A stretch of DNA of 64,000 nucleotides from positions 1 to 64,000 of the forward strand of contig JAITVK010000034.1 in NCBI GenBank assembly GCA_031285845.1. The letters are read 5' to 3'. The notes beneath the pieces are model-generated. The model had not been told where the DNA came from. It saw only the letters and a list, made by a program, of their open reading frames with translations, and did no database searches. How positions within the stretch are numbered: position 1 is the stretch's first letter; each line of letters opens with the position of its first letter. Below, in pieces: positions 9,017 to 16,142 of this stretch. A program made the position numbers and the translations under genes. This DNA is from Propionibacteriaceae bacterium. Lineage in GTDB: Bacteria; Actinomycetota; Actinomycetes; Propionibacteriales; Propionibacteriaceae.

Positions 9017-10750
9017 ATGGCCGTCACCACACGCACACGCCAACCCAAACCCCAACACATCACAAAACCAGCAGTCGATCCCGGTGGTCCGGTCGATCCT
9101 GCCGCTGATGCCGCCACCGCTCAACGTCTGACCGGGGTGGCCTATCTGCGGGTCTCCACCAAAGAACAAGCCACCAGGGGCGGGCGGGCTGAGGGGTTCT
9201 CCATCCCTGCCCAGCGTGAAGCGATCCACAAACTAGCCCGTGACAAAGGCGTCACCATCATCGAAGAGTTCGTCGATGCAGGCGAGTCAGCCACCAACGC
9301 GCGTCGTCCCGAACTGCAACGGATGCTGGCCTTCATCAAAGAACACCCGGTCAACATTTGCTACGTTCACAAACTCGACCGGCTCGCCCGCAACCGGGAA
9401 GACGACGTGGCCATCAACCTGGTCCTTCGCCAATACGGTGTCCGGCTGGTGTCCTGCACCGAAAACATCGACCAAACCGCCTCCGGGGAACTGGTCCACG
9501 GCATCTTCGCCGCCATCAGCGAGTTCTACAGTCGGAACCTGTCCACCGAAGTCACCAAAGGCCTACGCCAAAAGGCCATCAACGGTGGCACCATCAACCG
9601 GGCACCTTTGGGTTACATCAACATCCGTCGAACCGATCCCAACGGGCGGGAAGTCCGCACCGTCGATGTCGATCCAGCGCGAGCCCCTTTGATTGCGTGG
9701 GCGTTCGAGGCCTACGCCACCGGAGAATGGTCCCTGTCCGACCTGTGCGACGAACTCACCCTACGTGGTTTGACATCACTGCCCACGCCGAAACGCCCCG
9801 CCAAACCGATACGGATCAACACTTTGGCCAGGATGCTGCACAACCCGTACTACCGAGGGGAAATCGTCTACAAAGGAGCCAGACACATGGGCACCCACGA
9901 CCCGCTGGTGAACGATCTGGTCTGGTTGAAAGTCCAAGACATGCTCGCTGCCCACAACAAAGCAGGCGACCGCACCCAGGTCCACGACCACTACTTGAAA
10001 GGCTCCCTGCACTGCGAGTGCGGCTCTAAGATGACCGTCAACCTGGCCACGAACCGTCACGGGGAAACCTACCCCTACTTCATCTGTCTGGGCAGACACA
10101 CCAAGCAGAACGGCTGCCGCGCCCACGCCGTCCTCGTCTCAACCGTGGAGAAACTCGTCGAGGAGCACTACAAGACCGTCGAGATCAGCCCCGAAGCATC
10201 CGAAGCCTTAGAAGGCATGATCGGCGAAATCTTCACCCGCATCGACGCCACCAGCGACCAAGAACGTACCGCTCTCCGCAAACAAGCCGAGAAACTAGAG
10301 GCCGAAGGACTCAAGATCATCCAACTGTTCTACGACGACTCCATCACCTCCACCCAAGTCAAACGCGAGCAGGAACGCATCGAGGAGAAACTCCAGCAGA
10401 TCAAGAGCCGCCTAGAAGCCTTCGAAATGGGCTGCAAAGACGCCCAAATCCGCATCCGCGCCTACCTCGCCCTAGCCACCAACGCCCACGACTTCTACAT
10501 GTGCCTCGACCCAGCATCCCGCAGGCTGTGCAACCAAGCCTTCTTCACCAAAATCATCCTCACCAAAGACTGGGTTATCAAGCACACCTTCGAGGATGTC
10601 TACGACACCATCATGCAACCCGAAGTCCGCCTCCACGCCGACTACTGGCAACGCACCAAACAACTACACCCATCCATCAGTCTCGACGCACCCCTACCCC
10701 CACAACTAGCTGAGGACAGGGTTGGAACGTCGAACATATGGTGGAGCTAA
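9017..10750 (+). CDS. Large serine recombinase (ICE integrase)
   Basis: This 577-residue site-specific recombinase should integrate and excise the element. The catalytic domain starts after a roughly 40-residue Pro/Thr-rich extension: AYLRVSTKEQ has the nucleophile Ser47, followed by FSIPAQREAI and the HKLDRLARNREDD block. The recombinase DNA-binding domain comes next (LGYINI, YYRGEIVYKG), then the zinc ribbon with Cys pairs (HCECGSK and CLGRHTKQNGC), and a coiled-coil insertion near residues 390-470. The ATG at 9017 has GAGGA six bases upstream. The stop TAA (10748-10750) is inside the tRNA-Ala(CGC) 3' end, so gene and attachment site overlap. The last residues (NIWWS) are encoded by tRNA-flanking DNA that also occurs at 54757-54874. 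Confidence 0.92.
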   Translation: MAVTTRTRQPKPQHITKPAVDPGGPVDPAADAATAQRLTGVAYLRVSTKEQATRGGRAEGFSIPAQREAIHKLARDKGVTIIEEFVDAGESATNARRPELQRMLAFIKEHPVNICYVHKLDRLARNREDDVAINLVLRQYGVRLVSCTENIDQTASGELVHGIFAAISEFYSRNLSTEVTKGLRQKAINGGTINRAPLGYINIRRTDPNGREVRTVDVDPARAPLIAWAFEAYATGEWSLSDLCDELTLRGLTSLPTPKRPAKPIRINTLARMLHNPYYRGEIVYKGARHMGTHDPLVNDLVWLKVQDMLAAHNKAGDRTQVHDHYLKGSLHCECGSKMTVNLATNRHGETYPYFICLGRHTKQNGCRAHAVLVSTVEKLVEEHYKTVEISPEASEALEGMIGEIFTRIDATSDQERTALRKQAEKLEAEGLKIIQLFYDDSITSTQVKREQERIEEKLQQIKSRLEAFEMGCKDAQIRIRAYLALATNAHDFYMCLDPASRRLCNQAFFTKIILTKDWVIKHTFEDVYDTIMQPEVRLHADYWQRTKQLHPSISLDAPLPPQLAEDRVGTSNIWWS

Positions 10751-10755
10751 CGGGA
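10709..10755. other. Probable attachment-site core at the ICE right end
   Basis: The 47 bases are identical, apart from one base at 10729, to 54833-54879 at the other tRNA-Ala gene. They cover the last 13 codons of the recombinase, the stop codon and the acceptor/T-arm part of the tRNA. Recombinase gene end plus tRNA 3' end is the classic layout for an integrase next to its own att site. The exact crossover point cannot be read without the left end of the element. Confidence 0.6.
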
Positions 10756-10814
10756 CTCGAACCCGTGACCTGTTCGTTGCGAACGAACCGCGCTACCACC
10801 TGCGCTATAGCCCC
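10739..10814 (-). tRNA. tRNA-Ala(CGC)
   Basis: All four arms fold. The acceptor GGGGCTA pairs with TAGCTCC and contains the G3-U70 wobble that marks alanine tRNAs. The D stem is GCGC/GCGC; the anticodon stem GTTCG/CGAAC encloses loop TTCGCAA with anticodon CGC; the T arm is ACGGG-TTCGAGT-CCCGT. CCA is encoded (10739-10741 on this strand). It is the integration target of the ICE. Confidence 0.97.
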
Positions 10815-10858
10815 TCGGCGGATTCAGACTACCACAAGCCGGTGTCCTGAATCTGACG

Positions 10859-10930
10859 AGCCTCCGGTGGGTGTCGAACCCACGACCTTCCGCTTACAAG
10901 GCGGATGCTCTACCGCTGAGCTACAGAGGC
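10859..10930 (-). tRNA. tRNA-Thr(TGT)
   Basis: The acceptor GCCTCTG pairs with CGGAGGC, the D stem is GCTC/GAGC, and the anticodon stem TCCGC/GCGGA encloses CTTGTAA with anticodon TGT. The T arm is GTGGG-TTCGACA-CCCAC. The discriminator base is T and CCA is not encoded. The stop codon of the upstream secreted-protein gene lies 21 bases inside this tRNA gene, so both are probably made from overlapping transcripts. Confidence 0.95.
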
Positions 10931-11647
10931 GTACCGTCGGGATAGTCTAGCAGCCGCCAAGCCGCCAAAACCTATCCCAGCGATGACGAACCATGACCAC
11001 CAGAGGTCCGGTGCGACTCGTCCGCCGGTGGGCGCGTGGACCTGGACATCGCCGCTCAGGGTGACGCGAAGGTCGAAGCTTAGCTGCGACACCGCACCAT
11101 CGGCCGTGTTGCCTTCTGTGGCCTCCGCGGGGAAATAGTACCCGGCGCGAATCGTGAACTGCTCGCCTTTGGCCACCGAGAAACTGACAGTACGCGCCGA
11201 GCCAGTGGTCTCCCAGGCCGTACGGGCGTCATGCCACACCTGGTCACTGGCCAAGCCGTTGGCCATGACCACAAGGTGGATCAAATCTTCGAAGCTGGGA
11301 GTCGCCGCGACGGGCTCGTTCGTAGTCGTCACGTTGACCACTTCGATGGTCGCCCGCGCGTCGGACGGTCCGTCGTTTCTGACCGTGGCGTCGCGCTCGA
11401 CTCGATCACCGGGCACGGCGACCGCATTGCCCACGAACGAGCCTTCGACAGTCTGGGCAGTCCTACCATCCCACTTCACCGAGGTGGTCGGTCCATCCCA
11501 GTCCATCGCGATGATCCTCGAGGTGTCACTGGGCGTCGGAGCAGCGGTTGCCATTCCCGCGCCACCGCAGGTCAGCGCCGCCGCGAGCACCGCCACCCAG
11601 GCCGCGCGAATCCACCGTGGCCCGCGGGCAAAACGATGATCAGCCAT
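10910..11647 (-). CDS. Secreted, membrane-anchored protein of the alternate-export operon
   Basis: The 245-residue product has a Sec signal peptide (basic N-terminus, Ala-rich core, cleavage probably after MATAA), a soluble ectodomain of about 170 residues with a beta-rich look, then one membrane helix (WWSWFVIAGIGFGGLAAA) and a basic RRYASVAQR tail. It has no LPXTG motif. The start ATG at 11647 lies inside the end of the signal peptidase gene (8-base overlap) with AGGCGG seven bases upstream; the frame is open to 11680. It is the third gene of the set and could be a surface anchor or minor subunit. Its stop TAG (10912-10910) lies within tRNA-Thr. Confidence 0.75.
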   Translation of the reverse strand: MADHRFARGPRWIRAAWVAVLAAALTCGGAGMATAAPTPSDTSRIIAMDWDGPTTSVKWDGRTAQTVEGSFVGNAVAVPGDRVERDATVRNDGPSDARATIEVVNVTTTNEPVAATPSFEDLIHLVVMANGLASDQVWHDARTAWETTGSARTVSFSVAKGEQFTIRAGYYFPAEATEGNTADGAVSQLSFDLRVTLSGDVQVHAPTGGRVAPDLWWSWFVIAGIGFGGLAAARLSRRYASVAQR

Positions 11648-12272
11648 GGTACGACCGCCTAGCTTTGGCACGCTCTTCACGCGACGCCCGTCGATCGGCC
11701 GCAGCGGTCAACTCATGCTTGGGCTGTTTCGATTGATCAGGACGACGCCGAAAACTGGAGACGAAAGCGACCACGGCGTACCCGATGAGAACGACCGCGA
11801 CCCCGACAACGATCCATTGTGTGTACGGCCCCAGCCACTGCCTCACGTATCCCAACCGTGGGACGACGTAGAGCACTTGTCCGCGAATTTGGTAATCCTT
11901 CACTGGGCCCCAGCCGTCAGGCGCATTGTTGTTGTCCCCCTGAGTGACGAAGGCCAGCCCATCACTGCCCACCGTTTTCGAAATGATGCGATGAGTGACC
12001 AGCGTCGGATCGTCGGGATACGGCAGAAAGGTGATGATCTGACCGATCTGAAGACTCGGAGCCGTTTTGACGTCGACGCCTTTCGTGACGACGATGTCGC
12101 CAGGCTGAATTCCCGGCTCCATCGACCCGGTCAACACGGTCAGACTCATCCCGCCCATCATTTTGGGAATCACCACCAAAACGATCGCCAATCCCAGCAG
12201 AGCCAAGGCGATGACCGTAGTCACTATCGATCCGATTCTGGTTCCCCAGCGGCGAGGCTTCGACACGACCAC
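11640..12272 (-). CDS. Archaeal/SipW-type signal peptidase I
   Basis: The 210-residue protein has an N-terminal membrane helix, the TGSMEPGI box with the nucleophile Ser, the THRI box where His replaces the Lys of the bacterial type, the TQGDNN box, and a second helix near residues 155-178 with a basic C-terminal tail. This is the SipW/archaeal signal peptidase pattern (TIGR02228-like). Such enzymes usually process partner proteins encoded beside them, here the alternate-signal protein just upstream and possibly the anchored protein downstream. The GTG at 12272 has AGGAGG very close; GTG at 12266 has better spacing and is an alternative start. Confidence 0.88.
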   Translation of the reverse strand: MVVSKPRRWGTRIGSIVTTVIALALLGLAIVLVVIPKMMGGMSLTVLTGSMEPGIQPGDIVVTKGVDVKTAPSLQIGQIITFLPYPDDPTLVTHRIISKTVGSDGLAFVTQGDNNNAPDGWGPVKDYQIRGQVLYVVPRLGYVRQWLGPYTQWIVVGVAVVLIGYAVVAFVSSFRRRPDQSKQPKHELTAAADRRASREERAKARRSYHG

Positions 12273-12300
12273 TCACCTCCTCTGCTTGGTCGACATCTGA

Positions 12301-12460
12301 TTCCCGTGATTGTCCGGTGATTCCCGTGATTATCCGGTGGTGTCACTGCACCGGTCGTACGCCCTCCGCCTGGGCGGGCCATGCTCGGCCGCCCGACCTG
12401 CAGGCAGTGCCGAAGATGAAGTGGTGGTGGCGGGTCGTCCCCCGAAAACCCGCCACCACC
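12301..12460. promoter_or_regulatory. Tandem 20-bp repeat and 13-bp hairpin between export genes
   Basis: Two neighbouring 20-base copies (12301-12320 and 12321-12340), differing at two positions, lie upstream of the signal peptidase gene. GGTGGTGGCGGGT at 12423-12435 is the exact reverse complement of 12448-12460 and forms a 13-bp hairpin just downstream of the alternate-signal gene. The hairpin could stop most transcripts after the first gene, so that the exported subunit is made in excess over its peptidase. Confidence 0.55.
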
Positions 12461-12570
12461 GGGACCACCACCGCCCGGCCCGCACACACGGATAATGCGA
12501 GCCCGGGGGCTGGCAGCGCGGCCTAGAACCGCGGACCCGCCAGCTGCGGCGATCCAGCTCAGTCGCCAAC

Positions 12571-13389
12571 TCAGGCAGGCGGTTGCTGAGGCGCGGTGAA
12601 CAGGTCGGTGCCGGAACGAACCTGGGTCAGCGCGACCGGGATCGAACCGAGAGCGTCCGTCGCAGCGTAGCTCGAGGCGTCCTGGGGCGTCTTGTCCGCG
12701 AAGTGGCCGAAGATCACCAAAGTGACGCTGGCCGTGCCATCGACACCGACGGTCGGCACCAACGCGCCCGCACTGTCTTTGTCGTCCTGGCCCGAGTTCT
12801 GCCCGTCACCGTTCGCCTGGAATGTCGCCACCTTCAGCGCGGCGTTGCCCGTGGCAGTGTCTAGCGTCTGAACAGTGCCGATCTGTTTGCCATCGTCACC
12901 GAAGATCGCGGCCTGGTAGACCATGTCTTTGTTCGTGATCTTGCCAACCAATCCCGTGGTGTCCATCGTCAGATCGGCGACCAGGTTGTCCCCCTTCATG
13001 GTCACGTTCAGCGGCATGCTCACCAAGACGGTGTCATTCGGCGTGATCATCCAGGTGCCCAGACTCGTGATCGGATGCCCACTGATGGCATTCGCAGTCT
13101 GCTTGACATTGACGACTTTGGCCGCCTCATCAGTCGACGCGAAGGTCAAAGTCGCGGGCGTTGACGCGGTGTTCTGCACCGCGGCGATCGTGGAGTCATA
13201 CCGGTCACCAGACACGTCGTACCCTGCGACCGTGCCCACGGTCATCTCCAGAGTGCCAGACGTGATGTCTCCGCCGGCGATGTTGCCCGTGGCTGACCAC
13301 AGAGCATAAGTCGAGCCGCCGATGAGCAAAGCGACACCGGCCGCCGCTGCGATCACCGCATTGCGTCTCTTCGTTGTTTTTTCAGTCAT
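12571..13389 (-). CDS. Alternate-type (SipW-dependent) signal peptide exported protein
   Basis: The 272-residue protein begins with a basic stretch (TEKTTKRRN), a hydrophobic core and the ALW-S/A-TGNIAGGDITSGTLE pattern that defines alternate signal peptides processed by SipW-type peptidases (TIGR04089-like). The mature part is Thr/Asp/Val-rich with few aromatic residues and no Cys. TasA/camelysin-like proteins with this signal form extracellular fibres in Firmicutes; whether this one does is inference. The ATG at 13389 follows the strong AAGGAGAAGGA site. It is the first gene of a three-gene set with the peptidase and an anchored protein. Confidence 0.85.
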   Translation of the reverse strand: MTEKTTKRRNAVIAAAAGVALLIGGSTYALWSATGNIAGGDITSGTLEMTVGTVAGYDVSGDRYDSTIAAVQNTASTPATLTFASTDEAAKVVNVKQTANAISGHPITSLGTWMITPNDTVLVSMPLNVTMKGDNLVADLTMDTTGLVGKITNKDMVYQAAIFGDDGKQIGTVQTLDTATGNAALKVATFQANGDGQNSGQDDKDSAGALVPTVGVDGTASVTLVIFGHFADKTPQDASSYAATDALGSIPVALTQVRSGTDLFTAPQQPPA

Positions 13390-13436
13390 TTCCTTCTCCT
13401 TGACTTGTTGGGTTCGGATGTGCCCCCAATTGCCGT

Positions 13437-13586
13437 CGGGTTATGAACCCGGCTCGCGCACGCGAACCCTTGAAGGCGACCTCGATCGAGGTCAGCTCCA
13501 AGCTTGATGTCTCTCCACCCATCAAAGGGTTGGAGACGGCCCCGCCGCTCGGCGGCGAAGCCTTCGGCCCAGTGAGGCCTTCGCCG
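13437..13586 (-). promoter_or_regulatory. Leader with six consecutive stem-loops
   Basis: Upstream of the alternate-signal gene, 150 bases hold a run of hairpins: 13437-13451 (CGGGTT/AACCCG), 13454-13465 (TCGCG/CGCGA), the perfect 16-base palindrome at 13478-13493 (GACCTCGATCGAGGTC), 13496-13535 (CTCCAA and TTGATG pairing with CATCAA and TTGGAG), 13542-13555 (CCGCC/GGCGG) and 13553-13586 (CGGCGAAGCC with GGCCTTCGCCG). They end 48 bases before the start codon. Such a density of exact arms indicates a folded RNA leader. No known riboswitch class is recognised. Confidence 0.5.
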
Positions 13587-14485
13587 TCATTCGGCGACAA
13601 GTTCCACGAAACACAGCCTGATGACGCCCGGTCTGATCGTGCTGGCACCCCGTCCACAGGCTCACCGGCCACGATAATCGTCGCCTGCGAGCCCGCCTGA
13701 AGATCGGAACTCAGCCAGACCCTGCCCACATCAGCACCCGAGCGGGTGTGCGTACGCGGGATGTCCGTACCCGCCACAGCCATCGAGCCGGCATCTGTCG
13801 CGACGACCGATGCGCCCGCCCCGGTCGACTCAGGCTTCACGAACACCATCAGATAGGATAGAGCCGCCGGTCGGCCAGGAACTTCGGCGAAAGTGCGCCT
13901 GCGTACACCAGGAAAACAAAGTAGGTAATCATCATGACTCCGACGGGCGATTGACACCGCACGATCAGCAGCTTTCCGGATCGAGGCGTGCCTCAGCTGG
14001 AATCGCCCACGTCTCAGACCGACTCTCGTGGCCACCTCGCGCTGGCGGTCGTCCGGCGAACACCCAGCCCGAGGACCATCCCCGTCTGAGCGAGTCGTCT
14101 CGCATGGGCGGCCGTACGGAACGGACCGTGGCCGCCACCGCGCTCGTGGACGAGCCGTCTCGCGCGTGCGGTCGTACAAGACGGGCTCCTTCGCGACATG
14201 GTGGTCCAGCCCGGGCCGACTGGCGTCGGCGACGGCGACGGCGTCCACCACAACACTCATTCCTCGCATCATCGCGGCAATCATAACCGAGCGACTCAAC
14301 GCCTCCGGGGCGCTAGCCCGCGTTCCCCGCTCGACAGCCGCTGAGCCGATCCGGTCGCGACCGCCCGTGGACCGGAGCGCAGTGGGAACCACGCCAGACG
14401 CACGTCGATCTCGCGCGACGCGTTGTCTCTCGTCAGAAGACGAAGACGCCACGACACCAACCCCCATGCGGACCCCCATTTATTG
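13587..14485. other. Region without a confident gene
   Basis: Both strands stay open here (a minus-strand frame of 365 codons from 14479 to 13382, and plus-strand frames), but none starts with a ribosome site, shows a known motif or gives a convincing protein. The part of the minus frame below 13849 has G/C-rich third positions and a Gly/Ser/Ala-rich composition, and could be a remnant of a secreted protein. It overlaps the hairpin leader. I treat the region as non-coding or decayed. Confidence 0.4.
14033..14185. repeat. Degenerate repeat with a period near 60 bp
   Basis: The blocks starting near 14033, 14091 and 14151 share a degenerate pattern of a GTCTCGC-like segment followed by CGGTCGTAC-like bases. 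The last two (14091-14125 and 14151-14185) align without gaps and match at most positions. No reading frame explains them convincingly. Confidence 0.4.
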
Positions 14486-14559
14486 TGTATTTCCCAATAC
14501 AAAAGCTGCAACACATTCTACCATGCGACCCACAAGCAGACCATGGGCATTTTGCCCAT
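14486..14559. promoter_or_regulatory. Two palindromic operator candidates in an A+T-rich patch
   Basis: TGTATT-TCCC-AATACA (14486-14501) and ATGGGCA-TTT-TGCCCAT (14543-14559) are perfect palindromes about 40 bases apart in the most A+T-rich patch of the neighbourhood. They lie between the surface-export region and the end of the mutarotase gene. They could be operators of a promoter reading leftward into the leader region. No adjacent regulator gene is seen. Confidence 0.4.
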
Positions 14560-14677
14560 TCGACCGAGTCAGCTGCGGATTGCTGACCCGACATCCGCGT
14601 GATGGCATGACAGCTGCCCCACCGGCCAGGTCAGCCAGCAACGAGGTTGATCCGCTGGCCGAATCAGGACAGATCCC

Positions 14678-15517
14678 TCAGGACAACTCGCTCAGTCGCA
14701 GAGTGAAGCCCATGGAATGCTCTTTGCCGGGAGCCAGCGTGATCGCATGCTGGCCGACGTTGCCCGTCTCGACGCACAGCATGGTCTGCCATTCGTCGTC
14801 GCCAAAATCCGACATCGCCCGAGCTTTGTCAACCCACGGATTCCACACTACGGCGTCGCGCGAATCGGTTCGATAGACCGTGATCCGACGCCCCATGCTC
14901 GGATCGACCACGTCGATATCAGCGGTCGTCTGGTAAATGCGATCAGTCTCTTCGACAAAGGTGAGATCCCCAACCTGCTGATGCGGACCGATCTCATGCC
15001 CGCTGGCCTTGTCGAGGTAGGAAGCCCCGTCCAATCCGACCACGCTGATCTTTCGGATGTCCCCCACCCTCAGATAGGTGTGAAGCGCCTCTTCGAAGGT
15101 GAAGCGGTGAATGCCAGTGTTTCGTACTGTGAGAACTGCGGAGAATTTACGACCGAAGCTCACCTCGTAGGTCAGTCGGTAAGGATAATCGAATTTGTCC
15201 TGGTGGGCATCGACCAGCAGGTACGTCACCGTCACCGCGTCATCGTCGGCCACATTGCGCACCATGCGCCACTCCGACAGCCGAGCGAAGCCATGCAGTG
15301 GACTGGCCACCCCGCGCAAACCCGCGCCGAACCAGGGCCAACAGATCGGAATGCCACCGCGGATCGCAACCGTGGTGTCCAGCCGGGAATGCTCGCTCAT
15401 CCACAACACAGGTTCCGCGCCAGCGGGCGTCCAATCGACCACCTGAGCTCCATGGTGATAAACCGCTCCTGTGGCGGTCGGGCACTCAATGGTCCTCGGA
15501 GGAAGTAAAGCAGTCAC
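14678..15517 (-). CDS. D-hexose-6-phosphate mutarotase (YeaD-like aldose epimerase)
   Basis: The 279-residue protein belongs to the aldose-1-epimerase superfamily, YeaD branch, which interconverts alpha and beta glucose 6-phosphate. Seen features are RGGIPICWPWFG near residue 60, the HGFAR box, the FEEALHTYL segment and DAVVWNPWVDK near the C-terminus with its active-site acidic residues. Length is normal for the family. The start is a GTG at 15517. The gene stands alone, 126 bases before the end of rpiB, on the same strand. Confidence 0.88.
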   Translation of the reverse strand: MTALLPPRTIECPTATGAVYHHGAQVVDWTPAGAEPVLWMSEHSRLDTTVAIRGGIPICWPWFGAGLRGVASPLHGFARLSEWRMVRNVADDDAVTVTYLLVDAHQDKFDYPYRLTYEVSFGRKFSAVLTVRNTGIHRFTFEEALHTYLRVGDIRKISVVGLDGASYLDKASGHEIGPHQQVGDLTFVEETDRIYQTTADIDVVDPSMGRRITVYRTDSRDAVVWNPWVDKARAMSDFGDDEWQTMLCVETGNVGQHAITLAPGKEHSMGFTLRLSELS

Positions 15518-15643
15518 GCGGTCAAGACTACGCGGGCACTCCAGCCCCTGTCGAGATGTCGAAAACAGGCATCTGACAAGTCATGATGCCACTGAGACAT
15601 GTTCGACGCATCATGGTCTTTACGCCGTGGTCTCATCAGTGGA

Positions 15644-16102
15644 TCAGCGCTCGTCCCACGACTCCTCGTAGGCTTCGATCATCGCCAGCCGACGCACATG
15701 ACGGGCAGCCCCACTGAATTCGGTGGTCAAGAAGGCCAACACCATGTCCACCGCCTGCTCCCGGCTATACATCCGCGCGCCGAGCGAGGCGATGTTGGCG
15801 TTGTTGTGTTTGCGCGCCAACACCGCAGTCTCGTGAGAATACAACAGGGCCGCCCGTACTCCAGGAACCTTATTGGCGGCGATGGCTTCGCCGTTGCCTG
15901 ATCCACCCAACACGATCCCCAAAGACCCCGGATCAGCCAGGACAGCTTGCGCGGTCGGGATGATGTAGGCGGGATAGTCGTCGTCAGAGTCGTAGGCCTC
16001 AGCACCGTGATCGATGACCTCGTAGCCTTTGGATGAGAGGACCTCGACCAAGAATGTCTTCAGTTCGAAGCCCGCATGATCGGTGCCGATGTGTAAACGC
16101 AT
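15644..16102 (-). CDS. rpiB: Ribose-5-phosphate isomerase B / sugar-phosphate isomerase
   Basis: The 152-residue RpiB/LacA/LacB-type isomerase has MRLHIGTDHAGFELK at the start, the phosphate-binding GSGNGEAIAANK loop and HNNANIASLGAR. The conserved active-site Cys of E. coli RpiB is Ser here (GGSGNG), which is normal for actinobacterial members. The frame opens at 16192 but ATG 16102 is preceded by AAGGAG and matches the family start. It is the second gene of a pair with galM, 40 bases upstream, suggesting a pentose/hexose role. Confidence 0.9.
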   Translation of the reverse strand: MRLHIGTDHAGFELKTFLVEVLSSKGYEVIDHGAEAYDSDDDYPAYIIPTAQAVLADPGSLGIVLGGSGNGEAIAANKVPGVRAALLYSHETAVLARKHNNANIASLGARMYSREQAVDMVLAFLTTEFSGAARHVRRLAMIEAYEESWDER

Positions 16103-16142
16103 GATGTCTCCTTGAGTGATAGAAATCGATGGTGGGTCGAGT

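Larger units (their letters stand above)
1..10755. mobile_element. Right portion of an integrative conjugative element at tRNA-Ala(CGC)
   Basis: The stretch carries type IV secretion genes in one direction (membrane protein, VirB4-like ATPase, VirD4-like coupling protein), an SSB, a DUF4913 protein and a large serine recombinase. The recombinase reading frame ends inside the 3' end of tRNA-Ala(CGC), and host-type genes start beyond that tRNA. The left end and its attachment repeat lie outside the window, so the element's full size is unknown. The gene set matches known actinobacterial ICEs. The assignment of 10755 as the right border is inferred from the tRNA overlap and from the matching scar at 54757-54879. 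Confidence 0.85.

Noticed and set aside
13382-14479. 365-codon minus-strand frame upstream of the alternate-signal gene
   Set aside because: No ribosome site or motif, overlap with the hairpin leader and repeats, and low-complexity Arg/Ser/Gly-rich composition; long open frames are common by chance at this G+C content.
14028-14876. 282-codon plus-strand frame
   Set aside because: It runs antisense into the mutarotase gene and has an Arg/Thr/Ser-rich translation without motifs.
15568-15590. Small hairpin GGCATC/GATGCC between rpiB and the mutarotase gene
   Set aside because: Only six base pairs with an 11-base loop, not above chance in this sequence.
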